A stretch of 64,000 nucleotides of DNA from an uncultured Eubacteriales bacterium (GCA_900315675.1 OMZY01000004.1:1-64000), one strand, 5' to 3'. Shown: positions 1 to 9,011, counted from the stretch's first letter. Numbers and translations: made by a program. The notes: a model not told the origin generated them from the sequence alone.

Positions 1-47
1 AACAAACAGGTGCTATGCACCCAGCCGGGAGCATAGCGCCGTTTGTT
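1..47. repeat. Imperfect stem-loop at the left edge
   Basis: AACAAAC (1-7) pairs with GTTTGTT (41-47), and GCTATGC (12-18) pairs with GCATAGC (31-37), around a 12-base loop. No T-tract follows, so it is a poor intrinsic terminator. It lies just outside the AT-rich defence fragment and could be a mobile-element end or recombination scar, but the window edge prevents a check of what lies upstream. Confidence 0.5.
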
Positions 48-103
48 GTCAGCAGCCCGTTTCACGGTCTGCGTGTAGTTCCTTGTAAACTGACCTAAGG
101 CAG

Positions 104-727
104 ATGCTTGCATATTATGAGTCTTGGAAAGGTCGTGACCTGACCATGATTGATAGAATCAGCATTAATGATGAGATGATTACCAACCATTTGCGTGGAA
201 GCATTCTGCAAGATCATACTTCACAACTTTTATCTGTTGAGATTCGCAATTTCCCAAATGAGACAGGTTATTTTATGCTTTGGGAGCTTTCCATTTCTGA
301 AGAAACCCAGGGCAAACGAATTCTCCCCATTTTTGTGAATGATGACTTTGTGCTTCGCCCAATGGCCGGTGGAAGAATCATGGATGTATTTTTGGATGGG
401 AATAGTCAACTTGTATGCCACATGGCTCCCAATATCCCTGAATCGGATTATCAGCGGCTTCAGGAAATTAGTATGGATTTCGCTTACAATACATTCGTTG
501 AATTAAAAGAACGCCAGGAAAAGCGAAGTAAAGAACAGTACGAAAAATACAAATATGCGCTGTCTCTCCGTCGTGATGCAGCAGAGCATATAGGTATTGA
601 TAATATTCGGCGTTCAAGAATAGCTAAACTTAATCAAGAGGAACGAGAGATTGAGGCAGAATATAAGAAAGGCGGAACTATTCTGCCAGATTTCCGCCTA
701 ATGATGTTGATAAGATTGGAGGCGTAA
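104..727 (+). pseudogene. C-terminal fragment of a probable defence-system helicase
   Basis: The 207 residues read like the tail of a large SNF2/DEAD-type helicase from a PglZ-containing phage-defence locus: a mixed alpha/beta part with an LPIFVND core (about 74-80), then a long charged helix rich in Glu, Lys and Arg (about 118-190). No motor motif is present. An in-frame stop lies at 86-88 and the ATG at 104 has no Shine-Dalgarno sequence, so the true 5' part is missing and this ATG is probably not a real start. It ends two bases before the pglZ ATG, as expected of an operon. The DNA is clearly AT-richer than the genes after 2.5 kb. The helicase assignment is an inference from residue pattern and neighbour; another PglZ-associated protein is possible. 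Confidence 0.5.
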
Positions 728-729
728 TA

Positions 730-1881
730 ATGTTTGGGGAATATGTGTACGATCATTCACCTGCGCTGTATTCTGACTTCATACTAATCAATGATTCAGA
801 AGGCTTAAATAGCCGTACAGATTACATTAACGCTTTTGCAGTACATGGATTTGAAATTGTTGAATATAAGGATGATCTCAGTTTCCGTATTGAATATGAA
901 AAGAATTTGAAATGCGGAAAAGGCAAAATCGCAGTACTGAATGAAAAGAAAGCATATATTCCCTATGACATACTTCAGCGGCTTTCTATCTATGCAGTAT
1001 CGTTGCATACGCTATTTCCAAAACTAAATTCCGATGTATTGCAACATAAATCCATAATGGATTTGGATTTACTGACAATGGTAATATCCAATAACTATGA
1101 AAACTTGCTGCGTCGGGAGGAAACGGAACAGTATTTCGATACGATTGTTTACAGTAAGAGCAATTTGTCAGCCTACTTTTCTGAAAGGTTTAAGACAATT
1201 CTCTCGAAATTGAATGCAATGCCCTCGTATAAGGAATGGTATCGTATTGCAGAGGAAAAAGCTTTGATTGATCGATATTCTATCCAATATGGGCTTAATA
1301 TCGATACGCAAAAAATCAATGTGCTGTTTCAGGATTATGTGATGAAGTTCTTTGGAACATTGTCTACAAAAAACGATGAGGATACTCCTGTACTGGTCAG
1401 CCGTACAATGGAGTATATGCATGAACACAGCGATAAATTTGTCATTGTTGTGATGGATGGAATGTCAGAGTTTGACTGGAATATTATATCCGAATCTTTC
1501 GGCGGGATTGAATATGAACAGTCTGCAATGTTCGCCATGATTCCCAGTACAACTTCTATATCCCGGCAATGCCTGCTTTCGGGTAAATTTCCAAGTCAGC
1601 TGTGGGAGCCATGGATTCAAAGTAAAGAAAAAGCTGAATTTACGGCATGTGCGAAAGCACTGGGATACACAGACAGTCAGATTGGATATGCACGTGGGTA
1701 TGATGCTGAGTTTAATGCCTTCGTCAAATGCGGGGCTGTCATAATAAATGATGTTGATGATCTGGTTCATGCGCAACCGCAGGGGCGGCTTGGCATACCT
1801 GGCTTTCTGGCTCCGTACAGACGGTTCTTATGTGGCTGTCATCAACGACTGGAATCCCGTTGTGCTGCTGGGGTCTGTTAA
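730..1881 (+). pseudogene. pglZ: PglZ-domain protein, 3' truncated and fused to foreign sequence
   Basis: PglZ is an alkaline-phosphatase-fold protein of BREX and related anti-phage systems. Visible marks are the metal-site strand FVIVVMDGMSEFDW (about residues 237-250), then IPSTTSISRQCLLSGKFP (about 271-288) and INDVDDLVHAQPQGR (about 337-351). The start has a good ribosome site (GGAGG at 718-722). After about residue 353 (near base 1790) the protein abruptly loses PglZ character, becoming Arg/Cys-rich and ending at 383 residues; the family normally continues for 100 or more residues with further metal ligands. Base composition also changes at this point, from AT-rich to GC-rich. The gene is therefore broken by recombination, or by an assembly join, and the product is probably inactive. 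Confidence 0.78.
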
Positions 1882-2410
1882 AGTCCAGCTTCCGCTGACG
1901 GAAGACTTTGAATATATCCGTATTGTTGCCGGAGAGGAAGAGGATCCGGTTGGAGCGCAGGAGTTTATCAATGATCTGGAAATGTTCAGCCAGGATTCCT
2001 TTACCGCCTATAATACTACCTGTGAATTCCGGGACGGGCAGCTGATCCGGGTCATCAGTTCCTCCTATCCGCAGGGTCCGGAAGAATATACGGAAGATGA
2101 ACCGAAGCCTGTACCGGTATGGAAATTCTGCCACGGTCTGCGTGACGGGCTGGATACGGCTGTGATAACCGGATATTCAACAGACTGCGAGGAAGGCAGC
2201 TCGAAGATTGACATGACACCGGAAGAAATCGAGAAGATTCGCAGCCTGGCGGTGAACGGAATGGTCACCGGCAAAGCCAGTGACGAATCGGTCACCGGCG
2301 GCACCTGGGTTTACTCCTTTGAAACGCCGGGCGGAAAACAGCTGCTGTCCGTTGAATTGTATAAAGGAATGATCGTTGCTGCCGATGGCATGTATCAGTA
2401 TCAGAAATAA
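1748..2410 (+). pseudogene. C-terminal fragment of an unrecognised protein
   Basis: This frame overlaps the end of the pglZ frame. Its convincing coding part begins about base 1790 and runs to 2410 (roughly 205 residues), including TDGSYVAVINDWNPVVLLG and an acidic middle (PQGPEEYTEDEPKP). Codon use and GC match the resident genome rather than the upstream AT-rich block. No ribosome site supports the ATG at 1748, so this is read as the 3' part of a resident gene whose front was replaced by the defence fragment. I do not recognise the family and see no catalytic motif. Confidence 0.5.
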
Positions 2411-2512
2411 GACGGTTCCGCCCTCGGGTTTTTCCGCTTGTTTCGCCTTCCGGCTGGCTGCTTTTCTCTTTTGAATCGGGAAGCAGTTTAACCGGGAACA
2501 GCAATGCGTTCG

Positions 2513-2562
2513 AAAAAAAGAAACAGCGCGCCTGCGGTAAATCCCGCAGGCGCGCTGTTTTC
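2513..2562 (-). terminator. Intrinsic terminator
   Basis: A 14-bp perfect stem, CAGCGCGCCTGCGG with its complement, closes a six-base loop. On the minus strand it is followed by seven T residues. It ends the small gene at 2587-2805. Confidence 0.85.
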
Positions 2563-2586
2563 TATGTTGATTCTCCGGCTTCAGTT

Positions 2587-2805
2587 TTACAGAAACAGTC
2601 TGGCTCTCATGGCCGGAGAAAGTTCATGGGGATTCTCTTCATTACAGCTGAAGAGGAAGCTGAGGGCACGGCGGATGCGTCCCCTGACGACGGTTCTCGT
2701 TTCCTGAATTTTCTCAACCCGCTCCTGAATATGTTCTTCAATCTGGTTCCGGACCATTTCCGTGGTCTCGATGGCGGTGAATGTTTTAACGGCTGTGTTT
2801 GTCAT
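2587..2805 (-). CDS. Small hypothetical protein, 72 aa
   Basis: The start is supported by AGGAGG seven bases before the ATG, and the gene is followed by a strong terminator, so it is a free-standing transcription unit. The protein has an amphipathic helical N-terminal half (about residues 8-45, rich in Glu, Gln, Arg and Val, with RNQIEEHIQERVEKIQETR) and a shorter basic C-terminus. There is no signal peptide, membrane segment or cysteine pair beyond one Cys. The function is not recognisable; the helix suggests a DNA- or protein-binding peptide, which is only a guess. Confidence 0.6.
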   Translation of the reverse strand: MTNTAVKTFTAIETTEMVRNQIEEHIQERVEKIQETRTVVRGRIRRALSFLFSCNEENPHELSPAMRARLFL

Positions 2806-3002
2806 TGTTTTGTCCTCCTGTTCGTTTACTCGGTCCTTCTTTTCGTGAAGGTCTTTCCGTCGTTCCTGTACTGCTTTCGCATATTAATGCGCAGGAAGGG
2901 AACAGGGTGGCAGTTGATTGTCTGTATACAATAAAACAATTTATTCAAATAACCTATGTGACGCATTCAGCAGGAAAAAGACGGGCGTCTTTTCGGAAAA
3001 TC

Positions 3003-3011
3003 TGGTACAAT
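3003..3011 (+). promoter_or_regulatory. Extended -10 promoter
   Basis: TGGTACAAT matches an extended -10 (TGn plus TACAAT). There is no good -35 at 17 bases. It would give a leader of about 110 nt before the methyltransferase start at 3129. The same TGGTACAAT nonamer precedes the glycosyltransferase at 18.8 kb. Confidence 0.5.
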
Positions 3012-3128
3012 AGCTTCATCAAAAATGGAGGCATCCTGGAGAATGAAATTATCAGTTCTGACGGAAAAGCGGAACGAAGGTATTGGATCGATCGTCTGGA
3101 TTATTATCACAAACATTGGAGGAGAAGC

Positions 3129-3929
3129 ATGCGTATTGGAAGCTCAAATGATTCAGCTGCGGTAAAGGAACAGTACAAAACATCCAAAGGACTGAATACA
3201 AGAATCTCTTTACATGAGAAGTATTCAACCAACAAACAGGGATATGGAAACTGGATCGTTTCCAACTATGACATTTTTGCAGGAATGAAAGTCCTGGAAC
3301 TGGGCTGCGGAACCGGAAGCCTGTGGATGGGACGGGATGACATACTGGACCGGTTTGGTCAGCTGGTCCTTACGGATCTCTCTGAGGGTATGATCAAAAC
3401 AGCCCGGGAGAACATCGGAAACAGGAACAACATAGAGTACCGGGTGGCAGATATCCAGGATCTGCCCTTTGCGGATAAAGCCTTTGATATGGTGATTGCC
3501 AATTCCATGCTTTACCATGTGCCGGATCTCCCCAAAGGTATAAACGAAGTCAGACGGGTCCTGAAAGACGACGGCGTATTCTGCTGCGCCACCCTGGGGG
3601 AGAACAACTTTATTGAGGAACTTGCTGAATGGTTTAAGCTCAGCGGCGAAAGCTTCAAACCCAACCATAACTTCACCATGCAGAATGGCGGAGAGAAACT
3701 AAAAACAGCATTTGCAGAGGCGGAGGCAAGGATCTACAAAGATTCCCTGCATATCACCGATATTGACGATCTTGTGGACTACCTGACCAGCATGACTTCA
3801 CTGAAGGTATTAAGTGAGTTTCCGGTTGAAAAACTGAAAGCTATCATCACGGAACATGCGGTAAACGGCGTGGTAGACCTGCCTAAAGAGTATGGAATGT
3901 TTATAGCCAGGGGTTATGCGAGGAGATAG
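3129..3929 (+). CDS. Class I SAM-dependent methyltransferase
   Basis: A 266-residue cytosolic methyltransferase of the UbiE/Methyltransf_11 type. The SAM-binding motif I is KVLELGCGTGSLWM (about residues 53-66). An acidic motif (LVLTDLSEGMI, about 81-91), ADIQDLPF and the post-motif ANSMLYHVPDL follow in the usual order. The start at 3129 is chosen because TTGGAGGAG precedes it at good spacing. The frame stays open upstream without a better start. Substrate is unknown; small-molecule methylation is likely for this family. It is monocistronic, with an extended -10 upstream and a strong terminator downstream. Confidence 0.85.
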   Translation: MRIGSSNDSAAVKEQYKTSKGLNTRISLHEKYSTNKQGYGNWIVSNYDIFAGMKVLELGCGTGSLWMGRDDILDRFGQLVLTDLSEGMIKTARENIGNRNNIEYRVADIQDLPFADKAFDMVIANSMLYHVPDLPKGINEVRRVLKDDGVFCCATLGENNFIEELAEWFKLSGESFKPNHNFTMQNGGEKLKTAFAEAEARIYKDSLHITDIDDLVDYLTSMTSLKVLSEFPVEKLKAIITEHAVNGVVDLPKEYGMFIARGYARR

Positions 3930-4032
3930 GAGAACAGGCACATAAAACCTGAACGTTCGACCACGACTAAAACGGTTTTATCGTAGAAGACCGGTTTTTA
4001 CAGAAAAGATTTCACACTACCGAACAAAAGAA

Positions 4033-4076
4033 GAGGAGACTGCCAGGACGTTTTCGTCCGGCGTCTCCTCTTTCTG
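4033..4076 (+). terminator. Intrinsic terminator in the 3.93-4.31 kb gap
   Basis: GAGGAGAC pairs with GTCTCCTC, and an inner GGACG pairs with CGTCC. It is followed by TTTCTGTTT. It ends the methyltransferase unit. I see no gene in the remaining 3930-4305 sequence. Confidence 0.85.
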
Positions 4077-4305
4077 TTTCATGAATACCGATCCGGTGGA
4101 TTTGCGTATTCATTATCCGGCCTGCAGCCTGGAGCATTTCTTCGGCCTTGCTTGTGAACTGTGTTCAACAATCTTCTGTTTATTTCCGACAGCCTGCAGC
4201 ATGACGCATTCCTTGAGCCGTCCGGAAATATACAGACGCCGGTCAGGTTTCCTGCCCGACATTTGTATATACGCAATCGGACTGCCTGCTGGCAGTGGGT
4301 CTCTG

Positions 4306-4566
4306 TCAGATCTGCAGCAGGGGAACGTATTTCTCTATCGTGATCGCATCGATATAATTCCGCAGGGGATTCCCGTCGATCTTATACCTGCTGACCAGGT
4401 CATAGGTGTCAGAATAATGCTTTTCTGTTTCCTGATGCTTTTTTTCGGATATAGTGAGCCAGTCTTCCTCATCCCGGACGATCGTAAACTTCCTGCCGCT
4501 GACAGAAATGACCATTTCCAAAGCTTCCTCGATTTTTGCGATCAGTTCTTTTTTGTTCACATTCAC
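4306..4566 (-). CDS. Small hypothetical protein, 86 aa
   Basis: A good ribosome site (AAGGATGAG) precedes the ATG at 4566. The product is acidic and soluble. It starts with a short helix (NKKELIAKIEEALEMV), then has strands around GRKFTIVRDEEDWLTI and a tail ending NYIDAITIEKYVPLLQI. There are no cysteines, membrane segments or catalytic signature. It is oriented away from the peptide gene at 4860 and shares the intergenic region with it. The family is not recognised. Confidence 0.55.
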   Translation of the reverse strand: MNVNKKELIAKIEEALEMVISVSGRKFTIVRDEEDWLTISEKKHQETEKHYSDTYDLVSRYKIDGNPLRNYIDAITIEKYVPLLQI

Positions 4567-4727
4567 TCATCCTTTCGAACTGCAGCTTATGGTACATCTA
4601 TACCTTATTGCTTTTTCGTGAATAAGCCGTGAACACAGCGTGAACTCATTCTATTTTCTGACTGAACTTCTGTACATGTATAAAAAAAGAAGACAATCCC
4701 AATGTGCATACAGAGACATAAGAGTGG

Positions 4728-4756
4728 TTGCCAGATGGCTGAAAGACAGCTATAAT
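4728..4756 (+). promoter_or_regulatory. Sigma-A promoter of the 78-aa peptide gene
   Basis: TTGCCA (4728-4733), a 17-base spacer and a perfect TATAAT (4751-4756). Transcription should start near 4763, about 97 bases before the peptide ATG. Confidence 0.85.
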
Positions 4757-4859
4757 ATATGCAAAAGAGAAGCGAAAAACTGCCATCAATCAACAATGTG
4801 CGTATCAATTTACAGACAGGGCAACAAGTCCGAAAAAGCATTTACAGGAGGTCTGAAAC

Positions 4860-5096
4860 ATGGCAGAGAAAAAAGAAAAAAGGGAACGGATCGAAATAAC
4901 CCCGGAAGAACTGGAGCAGGTTACCGGCGGATCGTTCAACTGGAAAGCGTACATGGAGGAATTGGCTGCCGGCAAGATGCGGGTATGCCCGAAGTGCCAC
5001 AAGCTGATGTACTATAACTTTGCCGTATTCCTGGGCGTCAAATACTGGAGATGCCTGGCGTGTGACTACCGGAATCCGCCGAGCACGCCCGCCTGA
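4860..5096 (+). CDS. Small peptide with double-glycine-type leader and zinc-ribbon-like core
   Basis: A 78-residue protein starting at an ATG eight bases after AGGAGG and driven by a near-consensus promoter. Residues 12-23 (IEITPEELEQVTGG and following) resemble the ELExVxGG leader of peptides cleaved by C39 peptidase transporters and of many RiPP precursors. The presumed 54-residue C-terminal part holds two CxxC pairs (CPKC and CLAC, about 20 residues apart), as in a zinc ribbon, and several aromatic residues. No modification enzyme, C39 peptidase or immunity gene is adjacent. It may be an exported peptide processed in trans, or an ordinary small zinc-ribbon protein with a chance TGG motif. 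The reading as a secreted peptide is inference. Confidence 0.65.
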   Translation: MAEKKEKRERIEITPEELEQVTGGSFNWKAYMEELAAGKMRVCPKCHKLMYYNFAVFLGVKYWRCLACDYRNPPSTPA

Positions 5097-5304
5097 TCTC
5101 ATCCGGCACACTGCTCTTTTACAGAATGCTGTGTTGACAACAGGCCGGATCAGGCAAACGGTGTACGCATATTCCCCGGGAATGAGACGCAGTGTAGCCG
5201 TTGCCTGGTAATTTGACCTTTTTCAACTTTTACAAATCAACTAATTTAGCGGATATATATTCCAGGAAATGTCATATCAAATTTGATGCCAAATATAATT
5301 GGTA

Positions 5305-5342
5305 AAAAAGCGAATCCGGATCATCATTCCGGGTTCGCTTTT
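5305..5342. terminator. Bidirectional terminator
   Basis: AAAAGCGAATCCGGA pairs with TTCCGGGTTCGCTTTT around a short loop, with A/T tracts on both sides. It can end both the peptide transcript and the minus-strand phosphatase operon. Confidence 0.8.
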
Positions 5343-5356
5343 AGATCACGACAATT

Positions 5357-6175
5357 TCAGGTATTCAAAGCCCTTACAGCTGCTTCGTGGATATGGCCGT
5401 TGGTGGCCAGGACATCTGTTTCGGTCAGGGCGCAGGGGGATCCATCCAGCTGCGTAACTGTTCCTCCGGCTTCCCGGACCAGGAGAATGCCTGCGGCCAT
5501 ATCCCACAGGTGGATGCCGGCCTCATAATCCGCATCACTGCGGCCGCAGGCGACTGAAGCCAGGCTTATAGCTGCGCAGTTCCAGATCCGCATGGACTGG
5601 AAGGTTTCGGACACCAGGGGAATTCGGGCTACCATGTTTTCACGGGTAAGCATACTGTTGGTAGGCATACTGGTGTTGATGATGGCGTCGCCGGCTTCCC
5701 GGGCGTCCGACACATGGATGGGCAAGCCGTTGCGGAAGGCACCTTTTCCTTTTTGAGCGGTGAAGAGTTCATCACGGAAAGGATCGTAGATGACACCTAC
5801 TATGATTTCACGGTGATGAACCACGCCGATGGAAATGGCGTACTGGGGATAGTCCCGTATATAGTTTACGGTTCCGTCGATCGGATCGACCACCCAGACG
5901 AAGTCATCATTTGTGAAACGGTTGATTTCAGCTTTTTCCTCCTCGGGAGAATCACCGTAGATAGATTCCTCCCCGAAGAAGAGATGTTCAGGATACTTTT
6001 TCCGGATCATTTCCCGGATCAGAGTTTCGGACTGTTTGTCTTTATCTGAGACAAAATCGATCCGGGACTTGGCATCCACATGCAGGCCCTTTTTCCGTCC
6101 TTCACGGATGAATATACCGGCTTTTTGCGCCGCTTCTGCAGCAAGCGCCAGAATCTCAGAATACAGCTGATCCAT
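5357..6175 (-). CDS. Inositol monophosphatase family phosphatase
   Basis: A 272-residue, Mg-dependent sugar/cyclitol phosphatase of the IMPase fold. All family motifs are present: GEES (about 67-70), the metal-binding WVVDPIDGTVNY (about 93-104) and the C-terminal IHLWDMAAG. Relatives include SuhB, fructose-1,6-bisphosphatase and CysQ, so the exact substrate cannot be read from the sequence. It starts 12 bases after the ABC ATPase gene with an AGAGGA site, as the last gene of the LacI/ABC operon, and a terminator follows. This context suggests it removes phosphate from the imported compound. Confidence 0.9.
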   Translation of the reverse strand: MDQLYSEILALAAEAAQKAGIFIREGRKKGLHVDAKSRIDFVSDKDKQSETLIREMIRKKYPEHLFFGEESIYGDSPEEEKAEINRFTNDDFVWVVDPIDGTVNYIRDYPQYAISIGVVHHREIIVGVIYDPFRDELFTAQKGKGAFRNGLPIHVSDAREAGDAIINTSMPTNSMLTRENMVARIPLVSETFQSMRIWNCAAISLASVACGRSDADYEAGIHLWDMAAGILLVREAGGTVTQLDGSPCALTETDVLATNGHIHEAAVRALNT

Positions 6176-6187
6176 TTTCTTTTCCTC

Positions 6188-7291
6188 TTAGGCCTCCTGC
6201 AGTTTGTCGTCCGGAAGCAGACGCAGCGATTCGGTCACGAAGTCTACCGCGATTTCATCGCCTTCATGCAGTCCGGCATTGGTCTGCGTAAAGTCCATCT
6301 GTTCGGCTTCCTGGCCGCCCAGATCCATAAAGTGCTGAATGTACTGACCGAAGTAAGCCTTGGACATAATCTTTGCTCTGAAATGTCCATCCGGATTGAT
6401 TTTAATATCCTCGGGCCGGATCATACAGGTGCAAGGTTCACCGGCGACACACAGATCCGAAGCGGCGATTTCCATGCGCTTGCCCAGAAGCGTGATCTCC
6501 GCCCGGCCGCCAGATACAGAATGCACTTCGTCCGGCTTGATGAAATTCGCTTTACCGATGAAGCCCGCGACGAATTTATTTTTTGGGCGCGCATAGATTT
6601 CCCGTGCAGTGCCTGCCTGCTCGATGGTGCCCTTCTGCATGATGATGACCTTGTCGGAGATGGCCATAGCTTCCGATTGGTCATGAGTAACATACAGACT
6701 GGTGATGCCTACGCGTTTCTGGATTTTCCGGAGCTCTTCCCGCATGTATTCCCGAAGCTTTGCGTCCAGATTGGAAAGGGGCTCATCAAAGAGCAGGACA
6801 CTGGGCTCCGTGACCACAGCCCGTGCCAGGGCGACGCGTTGCTGCTGACCGCCGGAAATCTCATTGGGGAAACGGCTGGCGTATTCCTCAATCTGCATGA
6901 GCTGCAAGATGTTCCGTACCCGCTGAGAGATTTCCTGTTTGCTCATGTGCTTAAGCTTCAGACCGTAAGCAACATTCTCATACACGGAAAGGTGAGGGAA
7001 CAGGGCGTAGCTCTGGAACATCATGCCCACGTTGCGCTTGTTGGGAGGAATACGGCTGACCTCCCGGCTACCGATATAGATTTCACCGGAAGAAGGCATC
7101 AGGAAACCGGCTACCATGCGCAGTAAGGTTGTTTTGCCGCAGCCTGAAGGGCCGAGCAGTGTTACCAGCTCGCTGGGCTGCACCGACAGGGTCACATGGT
7201 TTGCCGCGTAGATTTCCTTGTTTTTATTGTCAAAAGCAGGAAAGGTTTTGACAAGATCTTTGATCTCAACGCCTACAGCTTCATTATTCAT
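6188..7291 (-). CDS. ABC transporter ATP-binding protein (FbpC/PotA type)
   Basis: A 367-residue importer ATPase. Walker A is GPSGCGKTT (residues 47-55), followed by the Q-loop, the signature ISGGQQQRVALARA, Walker B VLLFDEP, the D-loop SNLD and the H-loop VTHDQ. A C-terminal TOBE-like domain (from about residue 235) is typical of ferric, polyamine, AEP or hexose-phosphate systems. The start at 7291 has GGAGGAG before it and overlaps the permease stop by eight bases, implying translational coupling. It energises the fused permease encoded just upstream. Confidence 0.93.
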   Translation of the reverse strand: MNNEAVGVEIKDLVKTFPAFDNKNKEIYAANHVTLSVQPSELVTLLGPSGCGKTTLLRMVAGFLMPSSGEIYIGSREVSRIPPNKRNVGMMFQSYALFPHLSVYENVAYGLKLKHMSKQEISQRVRNILQLMQIEEYASRFPNEISGGQQQRVALARAVVTEPSVLLFDEPLSNLDAKLREYMREELRKIQKRVGITSLYVTHDQSEAMAISDKVIIMQKGTIEQAGTAREIYARPKNKFVAGFIGKANFIKPDEVHSVSGGRAEITLLGKRMEIAASDLCVAGEPCTCMIRPEDIKINPDGHFRAKIMSKAYFGQYIQHFMDLGGQEAEQMDFTQTNAGLHEGDEIAVDFVTESLRLLPDDKLQEA

Positions 7292-8990
7292 ATGTTCTTC
7301 TCCTCCGGGCAAAGATTCCGTTTACGACTGCTTCCAGGACCCCAATGGCCACGATGACCATGATCATCAGGGCGACGCAGTAGGCGCTGGCCGCCCCAAG
7401 ACGGTTGGATTCGATCTCCGACAGGATGGAAACCGTCAGCAGGTTCCAGTTTACTGACACCAGGAAGATCACAGCGCTGACACTGGTCATGGACCGGATA
7501 AAGGAATTCAGCAGACCGGAAAACAGGGCTGATTTCATAATGGGCAGGGATATGCTGAAGAAGGTCTTTGCATTTCCGGCACCAAGGCTGATAGCTGCTT
7601 CCTCAATACTTGGATCTACCTGGCGAAGACTGTTTGAACCGGTCTCCACGCCGATGGACAACGTTCGGAAGACCATGGCGATAATGATGATGGCAGCTGT
7701 TCCGGTAAGTTGGATGGGCTTGGTATTAAAAGCCACCACGTATCCGATGCCCAGGGCAATGCCCGGAACGGCAAAGGGAAGGATGGAGGCCACAGACATC
7801 AGCTTTTTGCCGAAGAAGCTTTTACGAACCAGCAGGAAGGCAATGAGCATACCCAGAAGGGCTGTGATGGGTGTGGCGATGGATGAGAGCAGGAAAGTAT
7901 CCTTAATGGCTCCGGCTCCGCGTTTGAGGATAAACTGATAACTGTCCAGGGTCATGGACCAGTCCACACCCCAGGTTTTCACAAAGGAAACATAGACCAC
8001 CGTACCATACATCAGGATAGTGAAGAGCGTCAAAGCCAGTAAGGTAATGAACAGAGGTATGACGATTTTCTTTTCCTGGATAGGCTCTACCGTGCCGGTA
8101 GCCTTGCCGGTTACTGTTACGAAAGAACGCCTGGAGACCCAGTAATTCTGAATCAGGTAAGCCAGCATGCAGGGCAACAGGATGGACAAGGCAATAAAGG
8201 AGCCCGTTTTCAGGTCAAACAGCCCTACAATCTGCAGGTAAGCAGAAACGGAAAGCACATTGTAATTGCCGGCCAGCACCTGGGGATTACCGAAGTCGCA
8301 CAGAGATTTGGCGAAGATGATCAGGAAGGAACTGAGAAAGCCGGGAAGGGACAGGGGCAAGGTTACTGTGAGGAAGACTTTCAGCCGACTGGCGCCCAGG
8401 GTTCTGCTGGCGTTTTCCACCGAGCTGTCAAGCGTTTCCAGCATGCCTTTCAGATTCAAATATGCCAAGGGGAACAACGAAAGAATTTGCACGATGGACA
8501 GCCAGGTGAATCCATAGATGTTGTTGCCCCGGATATGCAGCAGGTTCTTGGTGATCAGCCCACTCCGGCCAAACAGGAGCATAACCGCCAGGGAAATGAC
8601 AAAGGGCGGTGAAAGGATGGGCAGGATCGCCATGATATTGAAAAACTTCTTTCCGGGCAGACTCGTGCGGGTGATGGCGAAAGCATAGACATAGCCTACA
8701 ATCGTAGCCATCAGGCCGACAAACAGGCCCAGCTTAACGCTGTTCCAGAAAGCCTGGAAAAAGTCGGTTTTCGTAAAGACATAATTGATGTTATCCAGGT
8801 TCAGATGTCCGCTTTTGTCTGTGAGGCTGGAAATGAACAGGCGGACAATGGGATAAATACAGAAAATAATCAGTACGGCGAAGACAAAGAGGATAGCAAA
8901 GAGCAGCTCCGGCTGTTTCAGGAGCATGCGGAATTCCCGCTTTTTTTCACTCTTTACGTGCCTGTTCCTTGCACTCCCGGGAGAACCCAT
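7284..8990 (-). CDS. Fused two-domain ABC permease
   Basis: A 568-residue inner-membrane protein with about twelve membrane helices, made of two tandem permease domains as in FbpB/AfuB and some AEP transporters. Each half carries an EAA loop that contacts the ATPase: ENASRTLGASRLKVFLTVTL (first half) and EEAAISLGAGNAKTFFSISL (second half). GGAGGT lies four bases before the ATG, a short but usable spacing. It follows the binding-protein gene after a 123-base gap that contains two hairpins. Confidence 0.92.
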   Translation of the reverse strand: MGSPGSARNRHVKSEKKREFRMLLKQPELLFAILFVFAVLIIFCIYPIVRLFISSLTDKSGHLNLDNINYVFTKTDFFQAFWNSVKLGLFVGLMATIVGYVYAFAITRTSLPGKKFFNIMAILPILSPPFVISLAVMLLFGRSGLITKNLLHIRGNNIYGFTWLSIVQILSLFPLAYLNLKGMLETLDSSVENASRTLGASRLKVFLTVTLPLSLPGFLSSFLIIFAKSLCDFGNPQVLAGNYNVLSVSAYLQIVGLFDLKTGSFIALSILLPCMLAYLIQNYWVSRRSFVTVTGKATGTVEPIQEKKIVIPLFITLLALTLFTILMYGTVVYVSFVKTWGVDWSMTLDSYQFILKRGAGAIKDTFLLSSIATPITALLGMLIAFLLVRKSFFGKKLMSVASILPFAVPGIALGIGYVVAFNTKPIQLTGTAAIIIIAMVFRTLSIGVETGSNSLRQVDPSIEEAAISLGAGNAKTFFSISLPIMKSALFSGLLNSFIRSMTSVSAVIFLVSVNWNLLTVSILSEIESNRLGAASAYCVALMIMVIVAIGVLEAVVNGIFARRRRTYE

Positions 8991-9011
8991 ACATACCTCC
9001 TTGGCAGGGCA

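Noticed and set aside
1-47. Integron attC-like site
   Set aside because: The ends do not fit the R'' (RYYYAAC) and R' (GTTRRRY) core pattern, and no integrase is visible.
63-2144. 13-base direct repeat CACGGTCTGCGTG at 63-75 and 2132-2144 flanking the AT-rich block
   Set aside because: About thirty 13-base matches are expected by chance in 64 kb, and there is no extension beyond 13 bases.
2799-3128. N-terminal extension of the methyltransferase back to 2799
   Set aside because: No ribosome site, non-coding composition, and it overlaps the promoter region; the ATG at 3129 has GGAGGAG.
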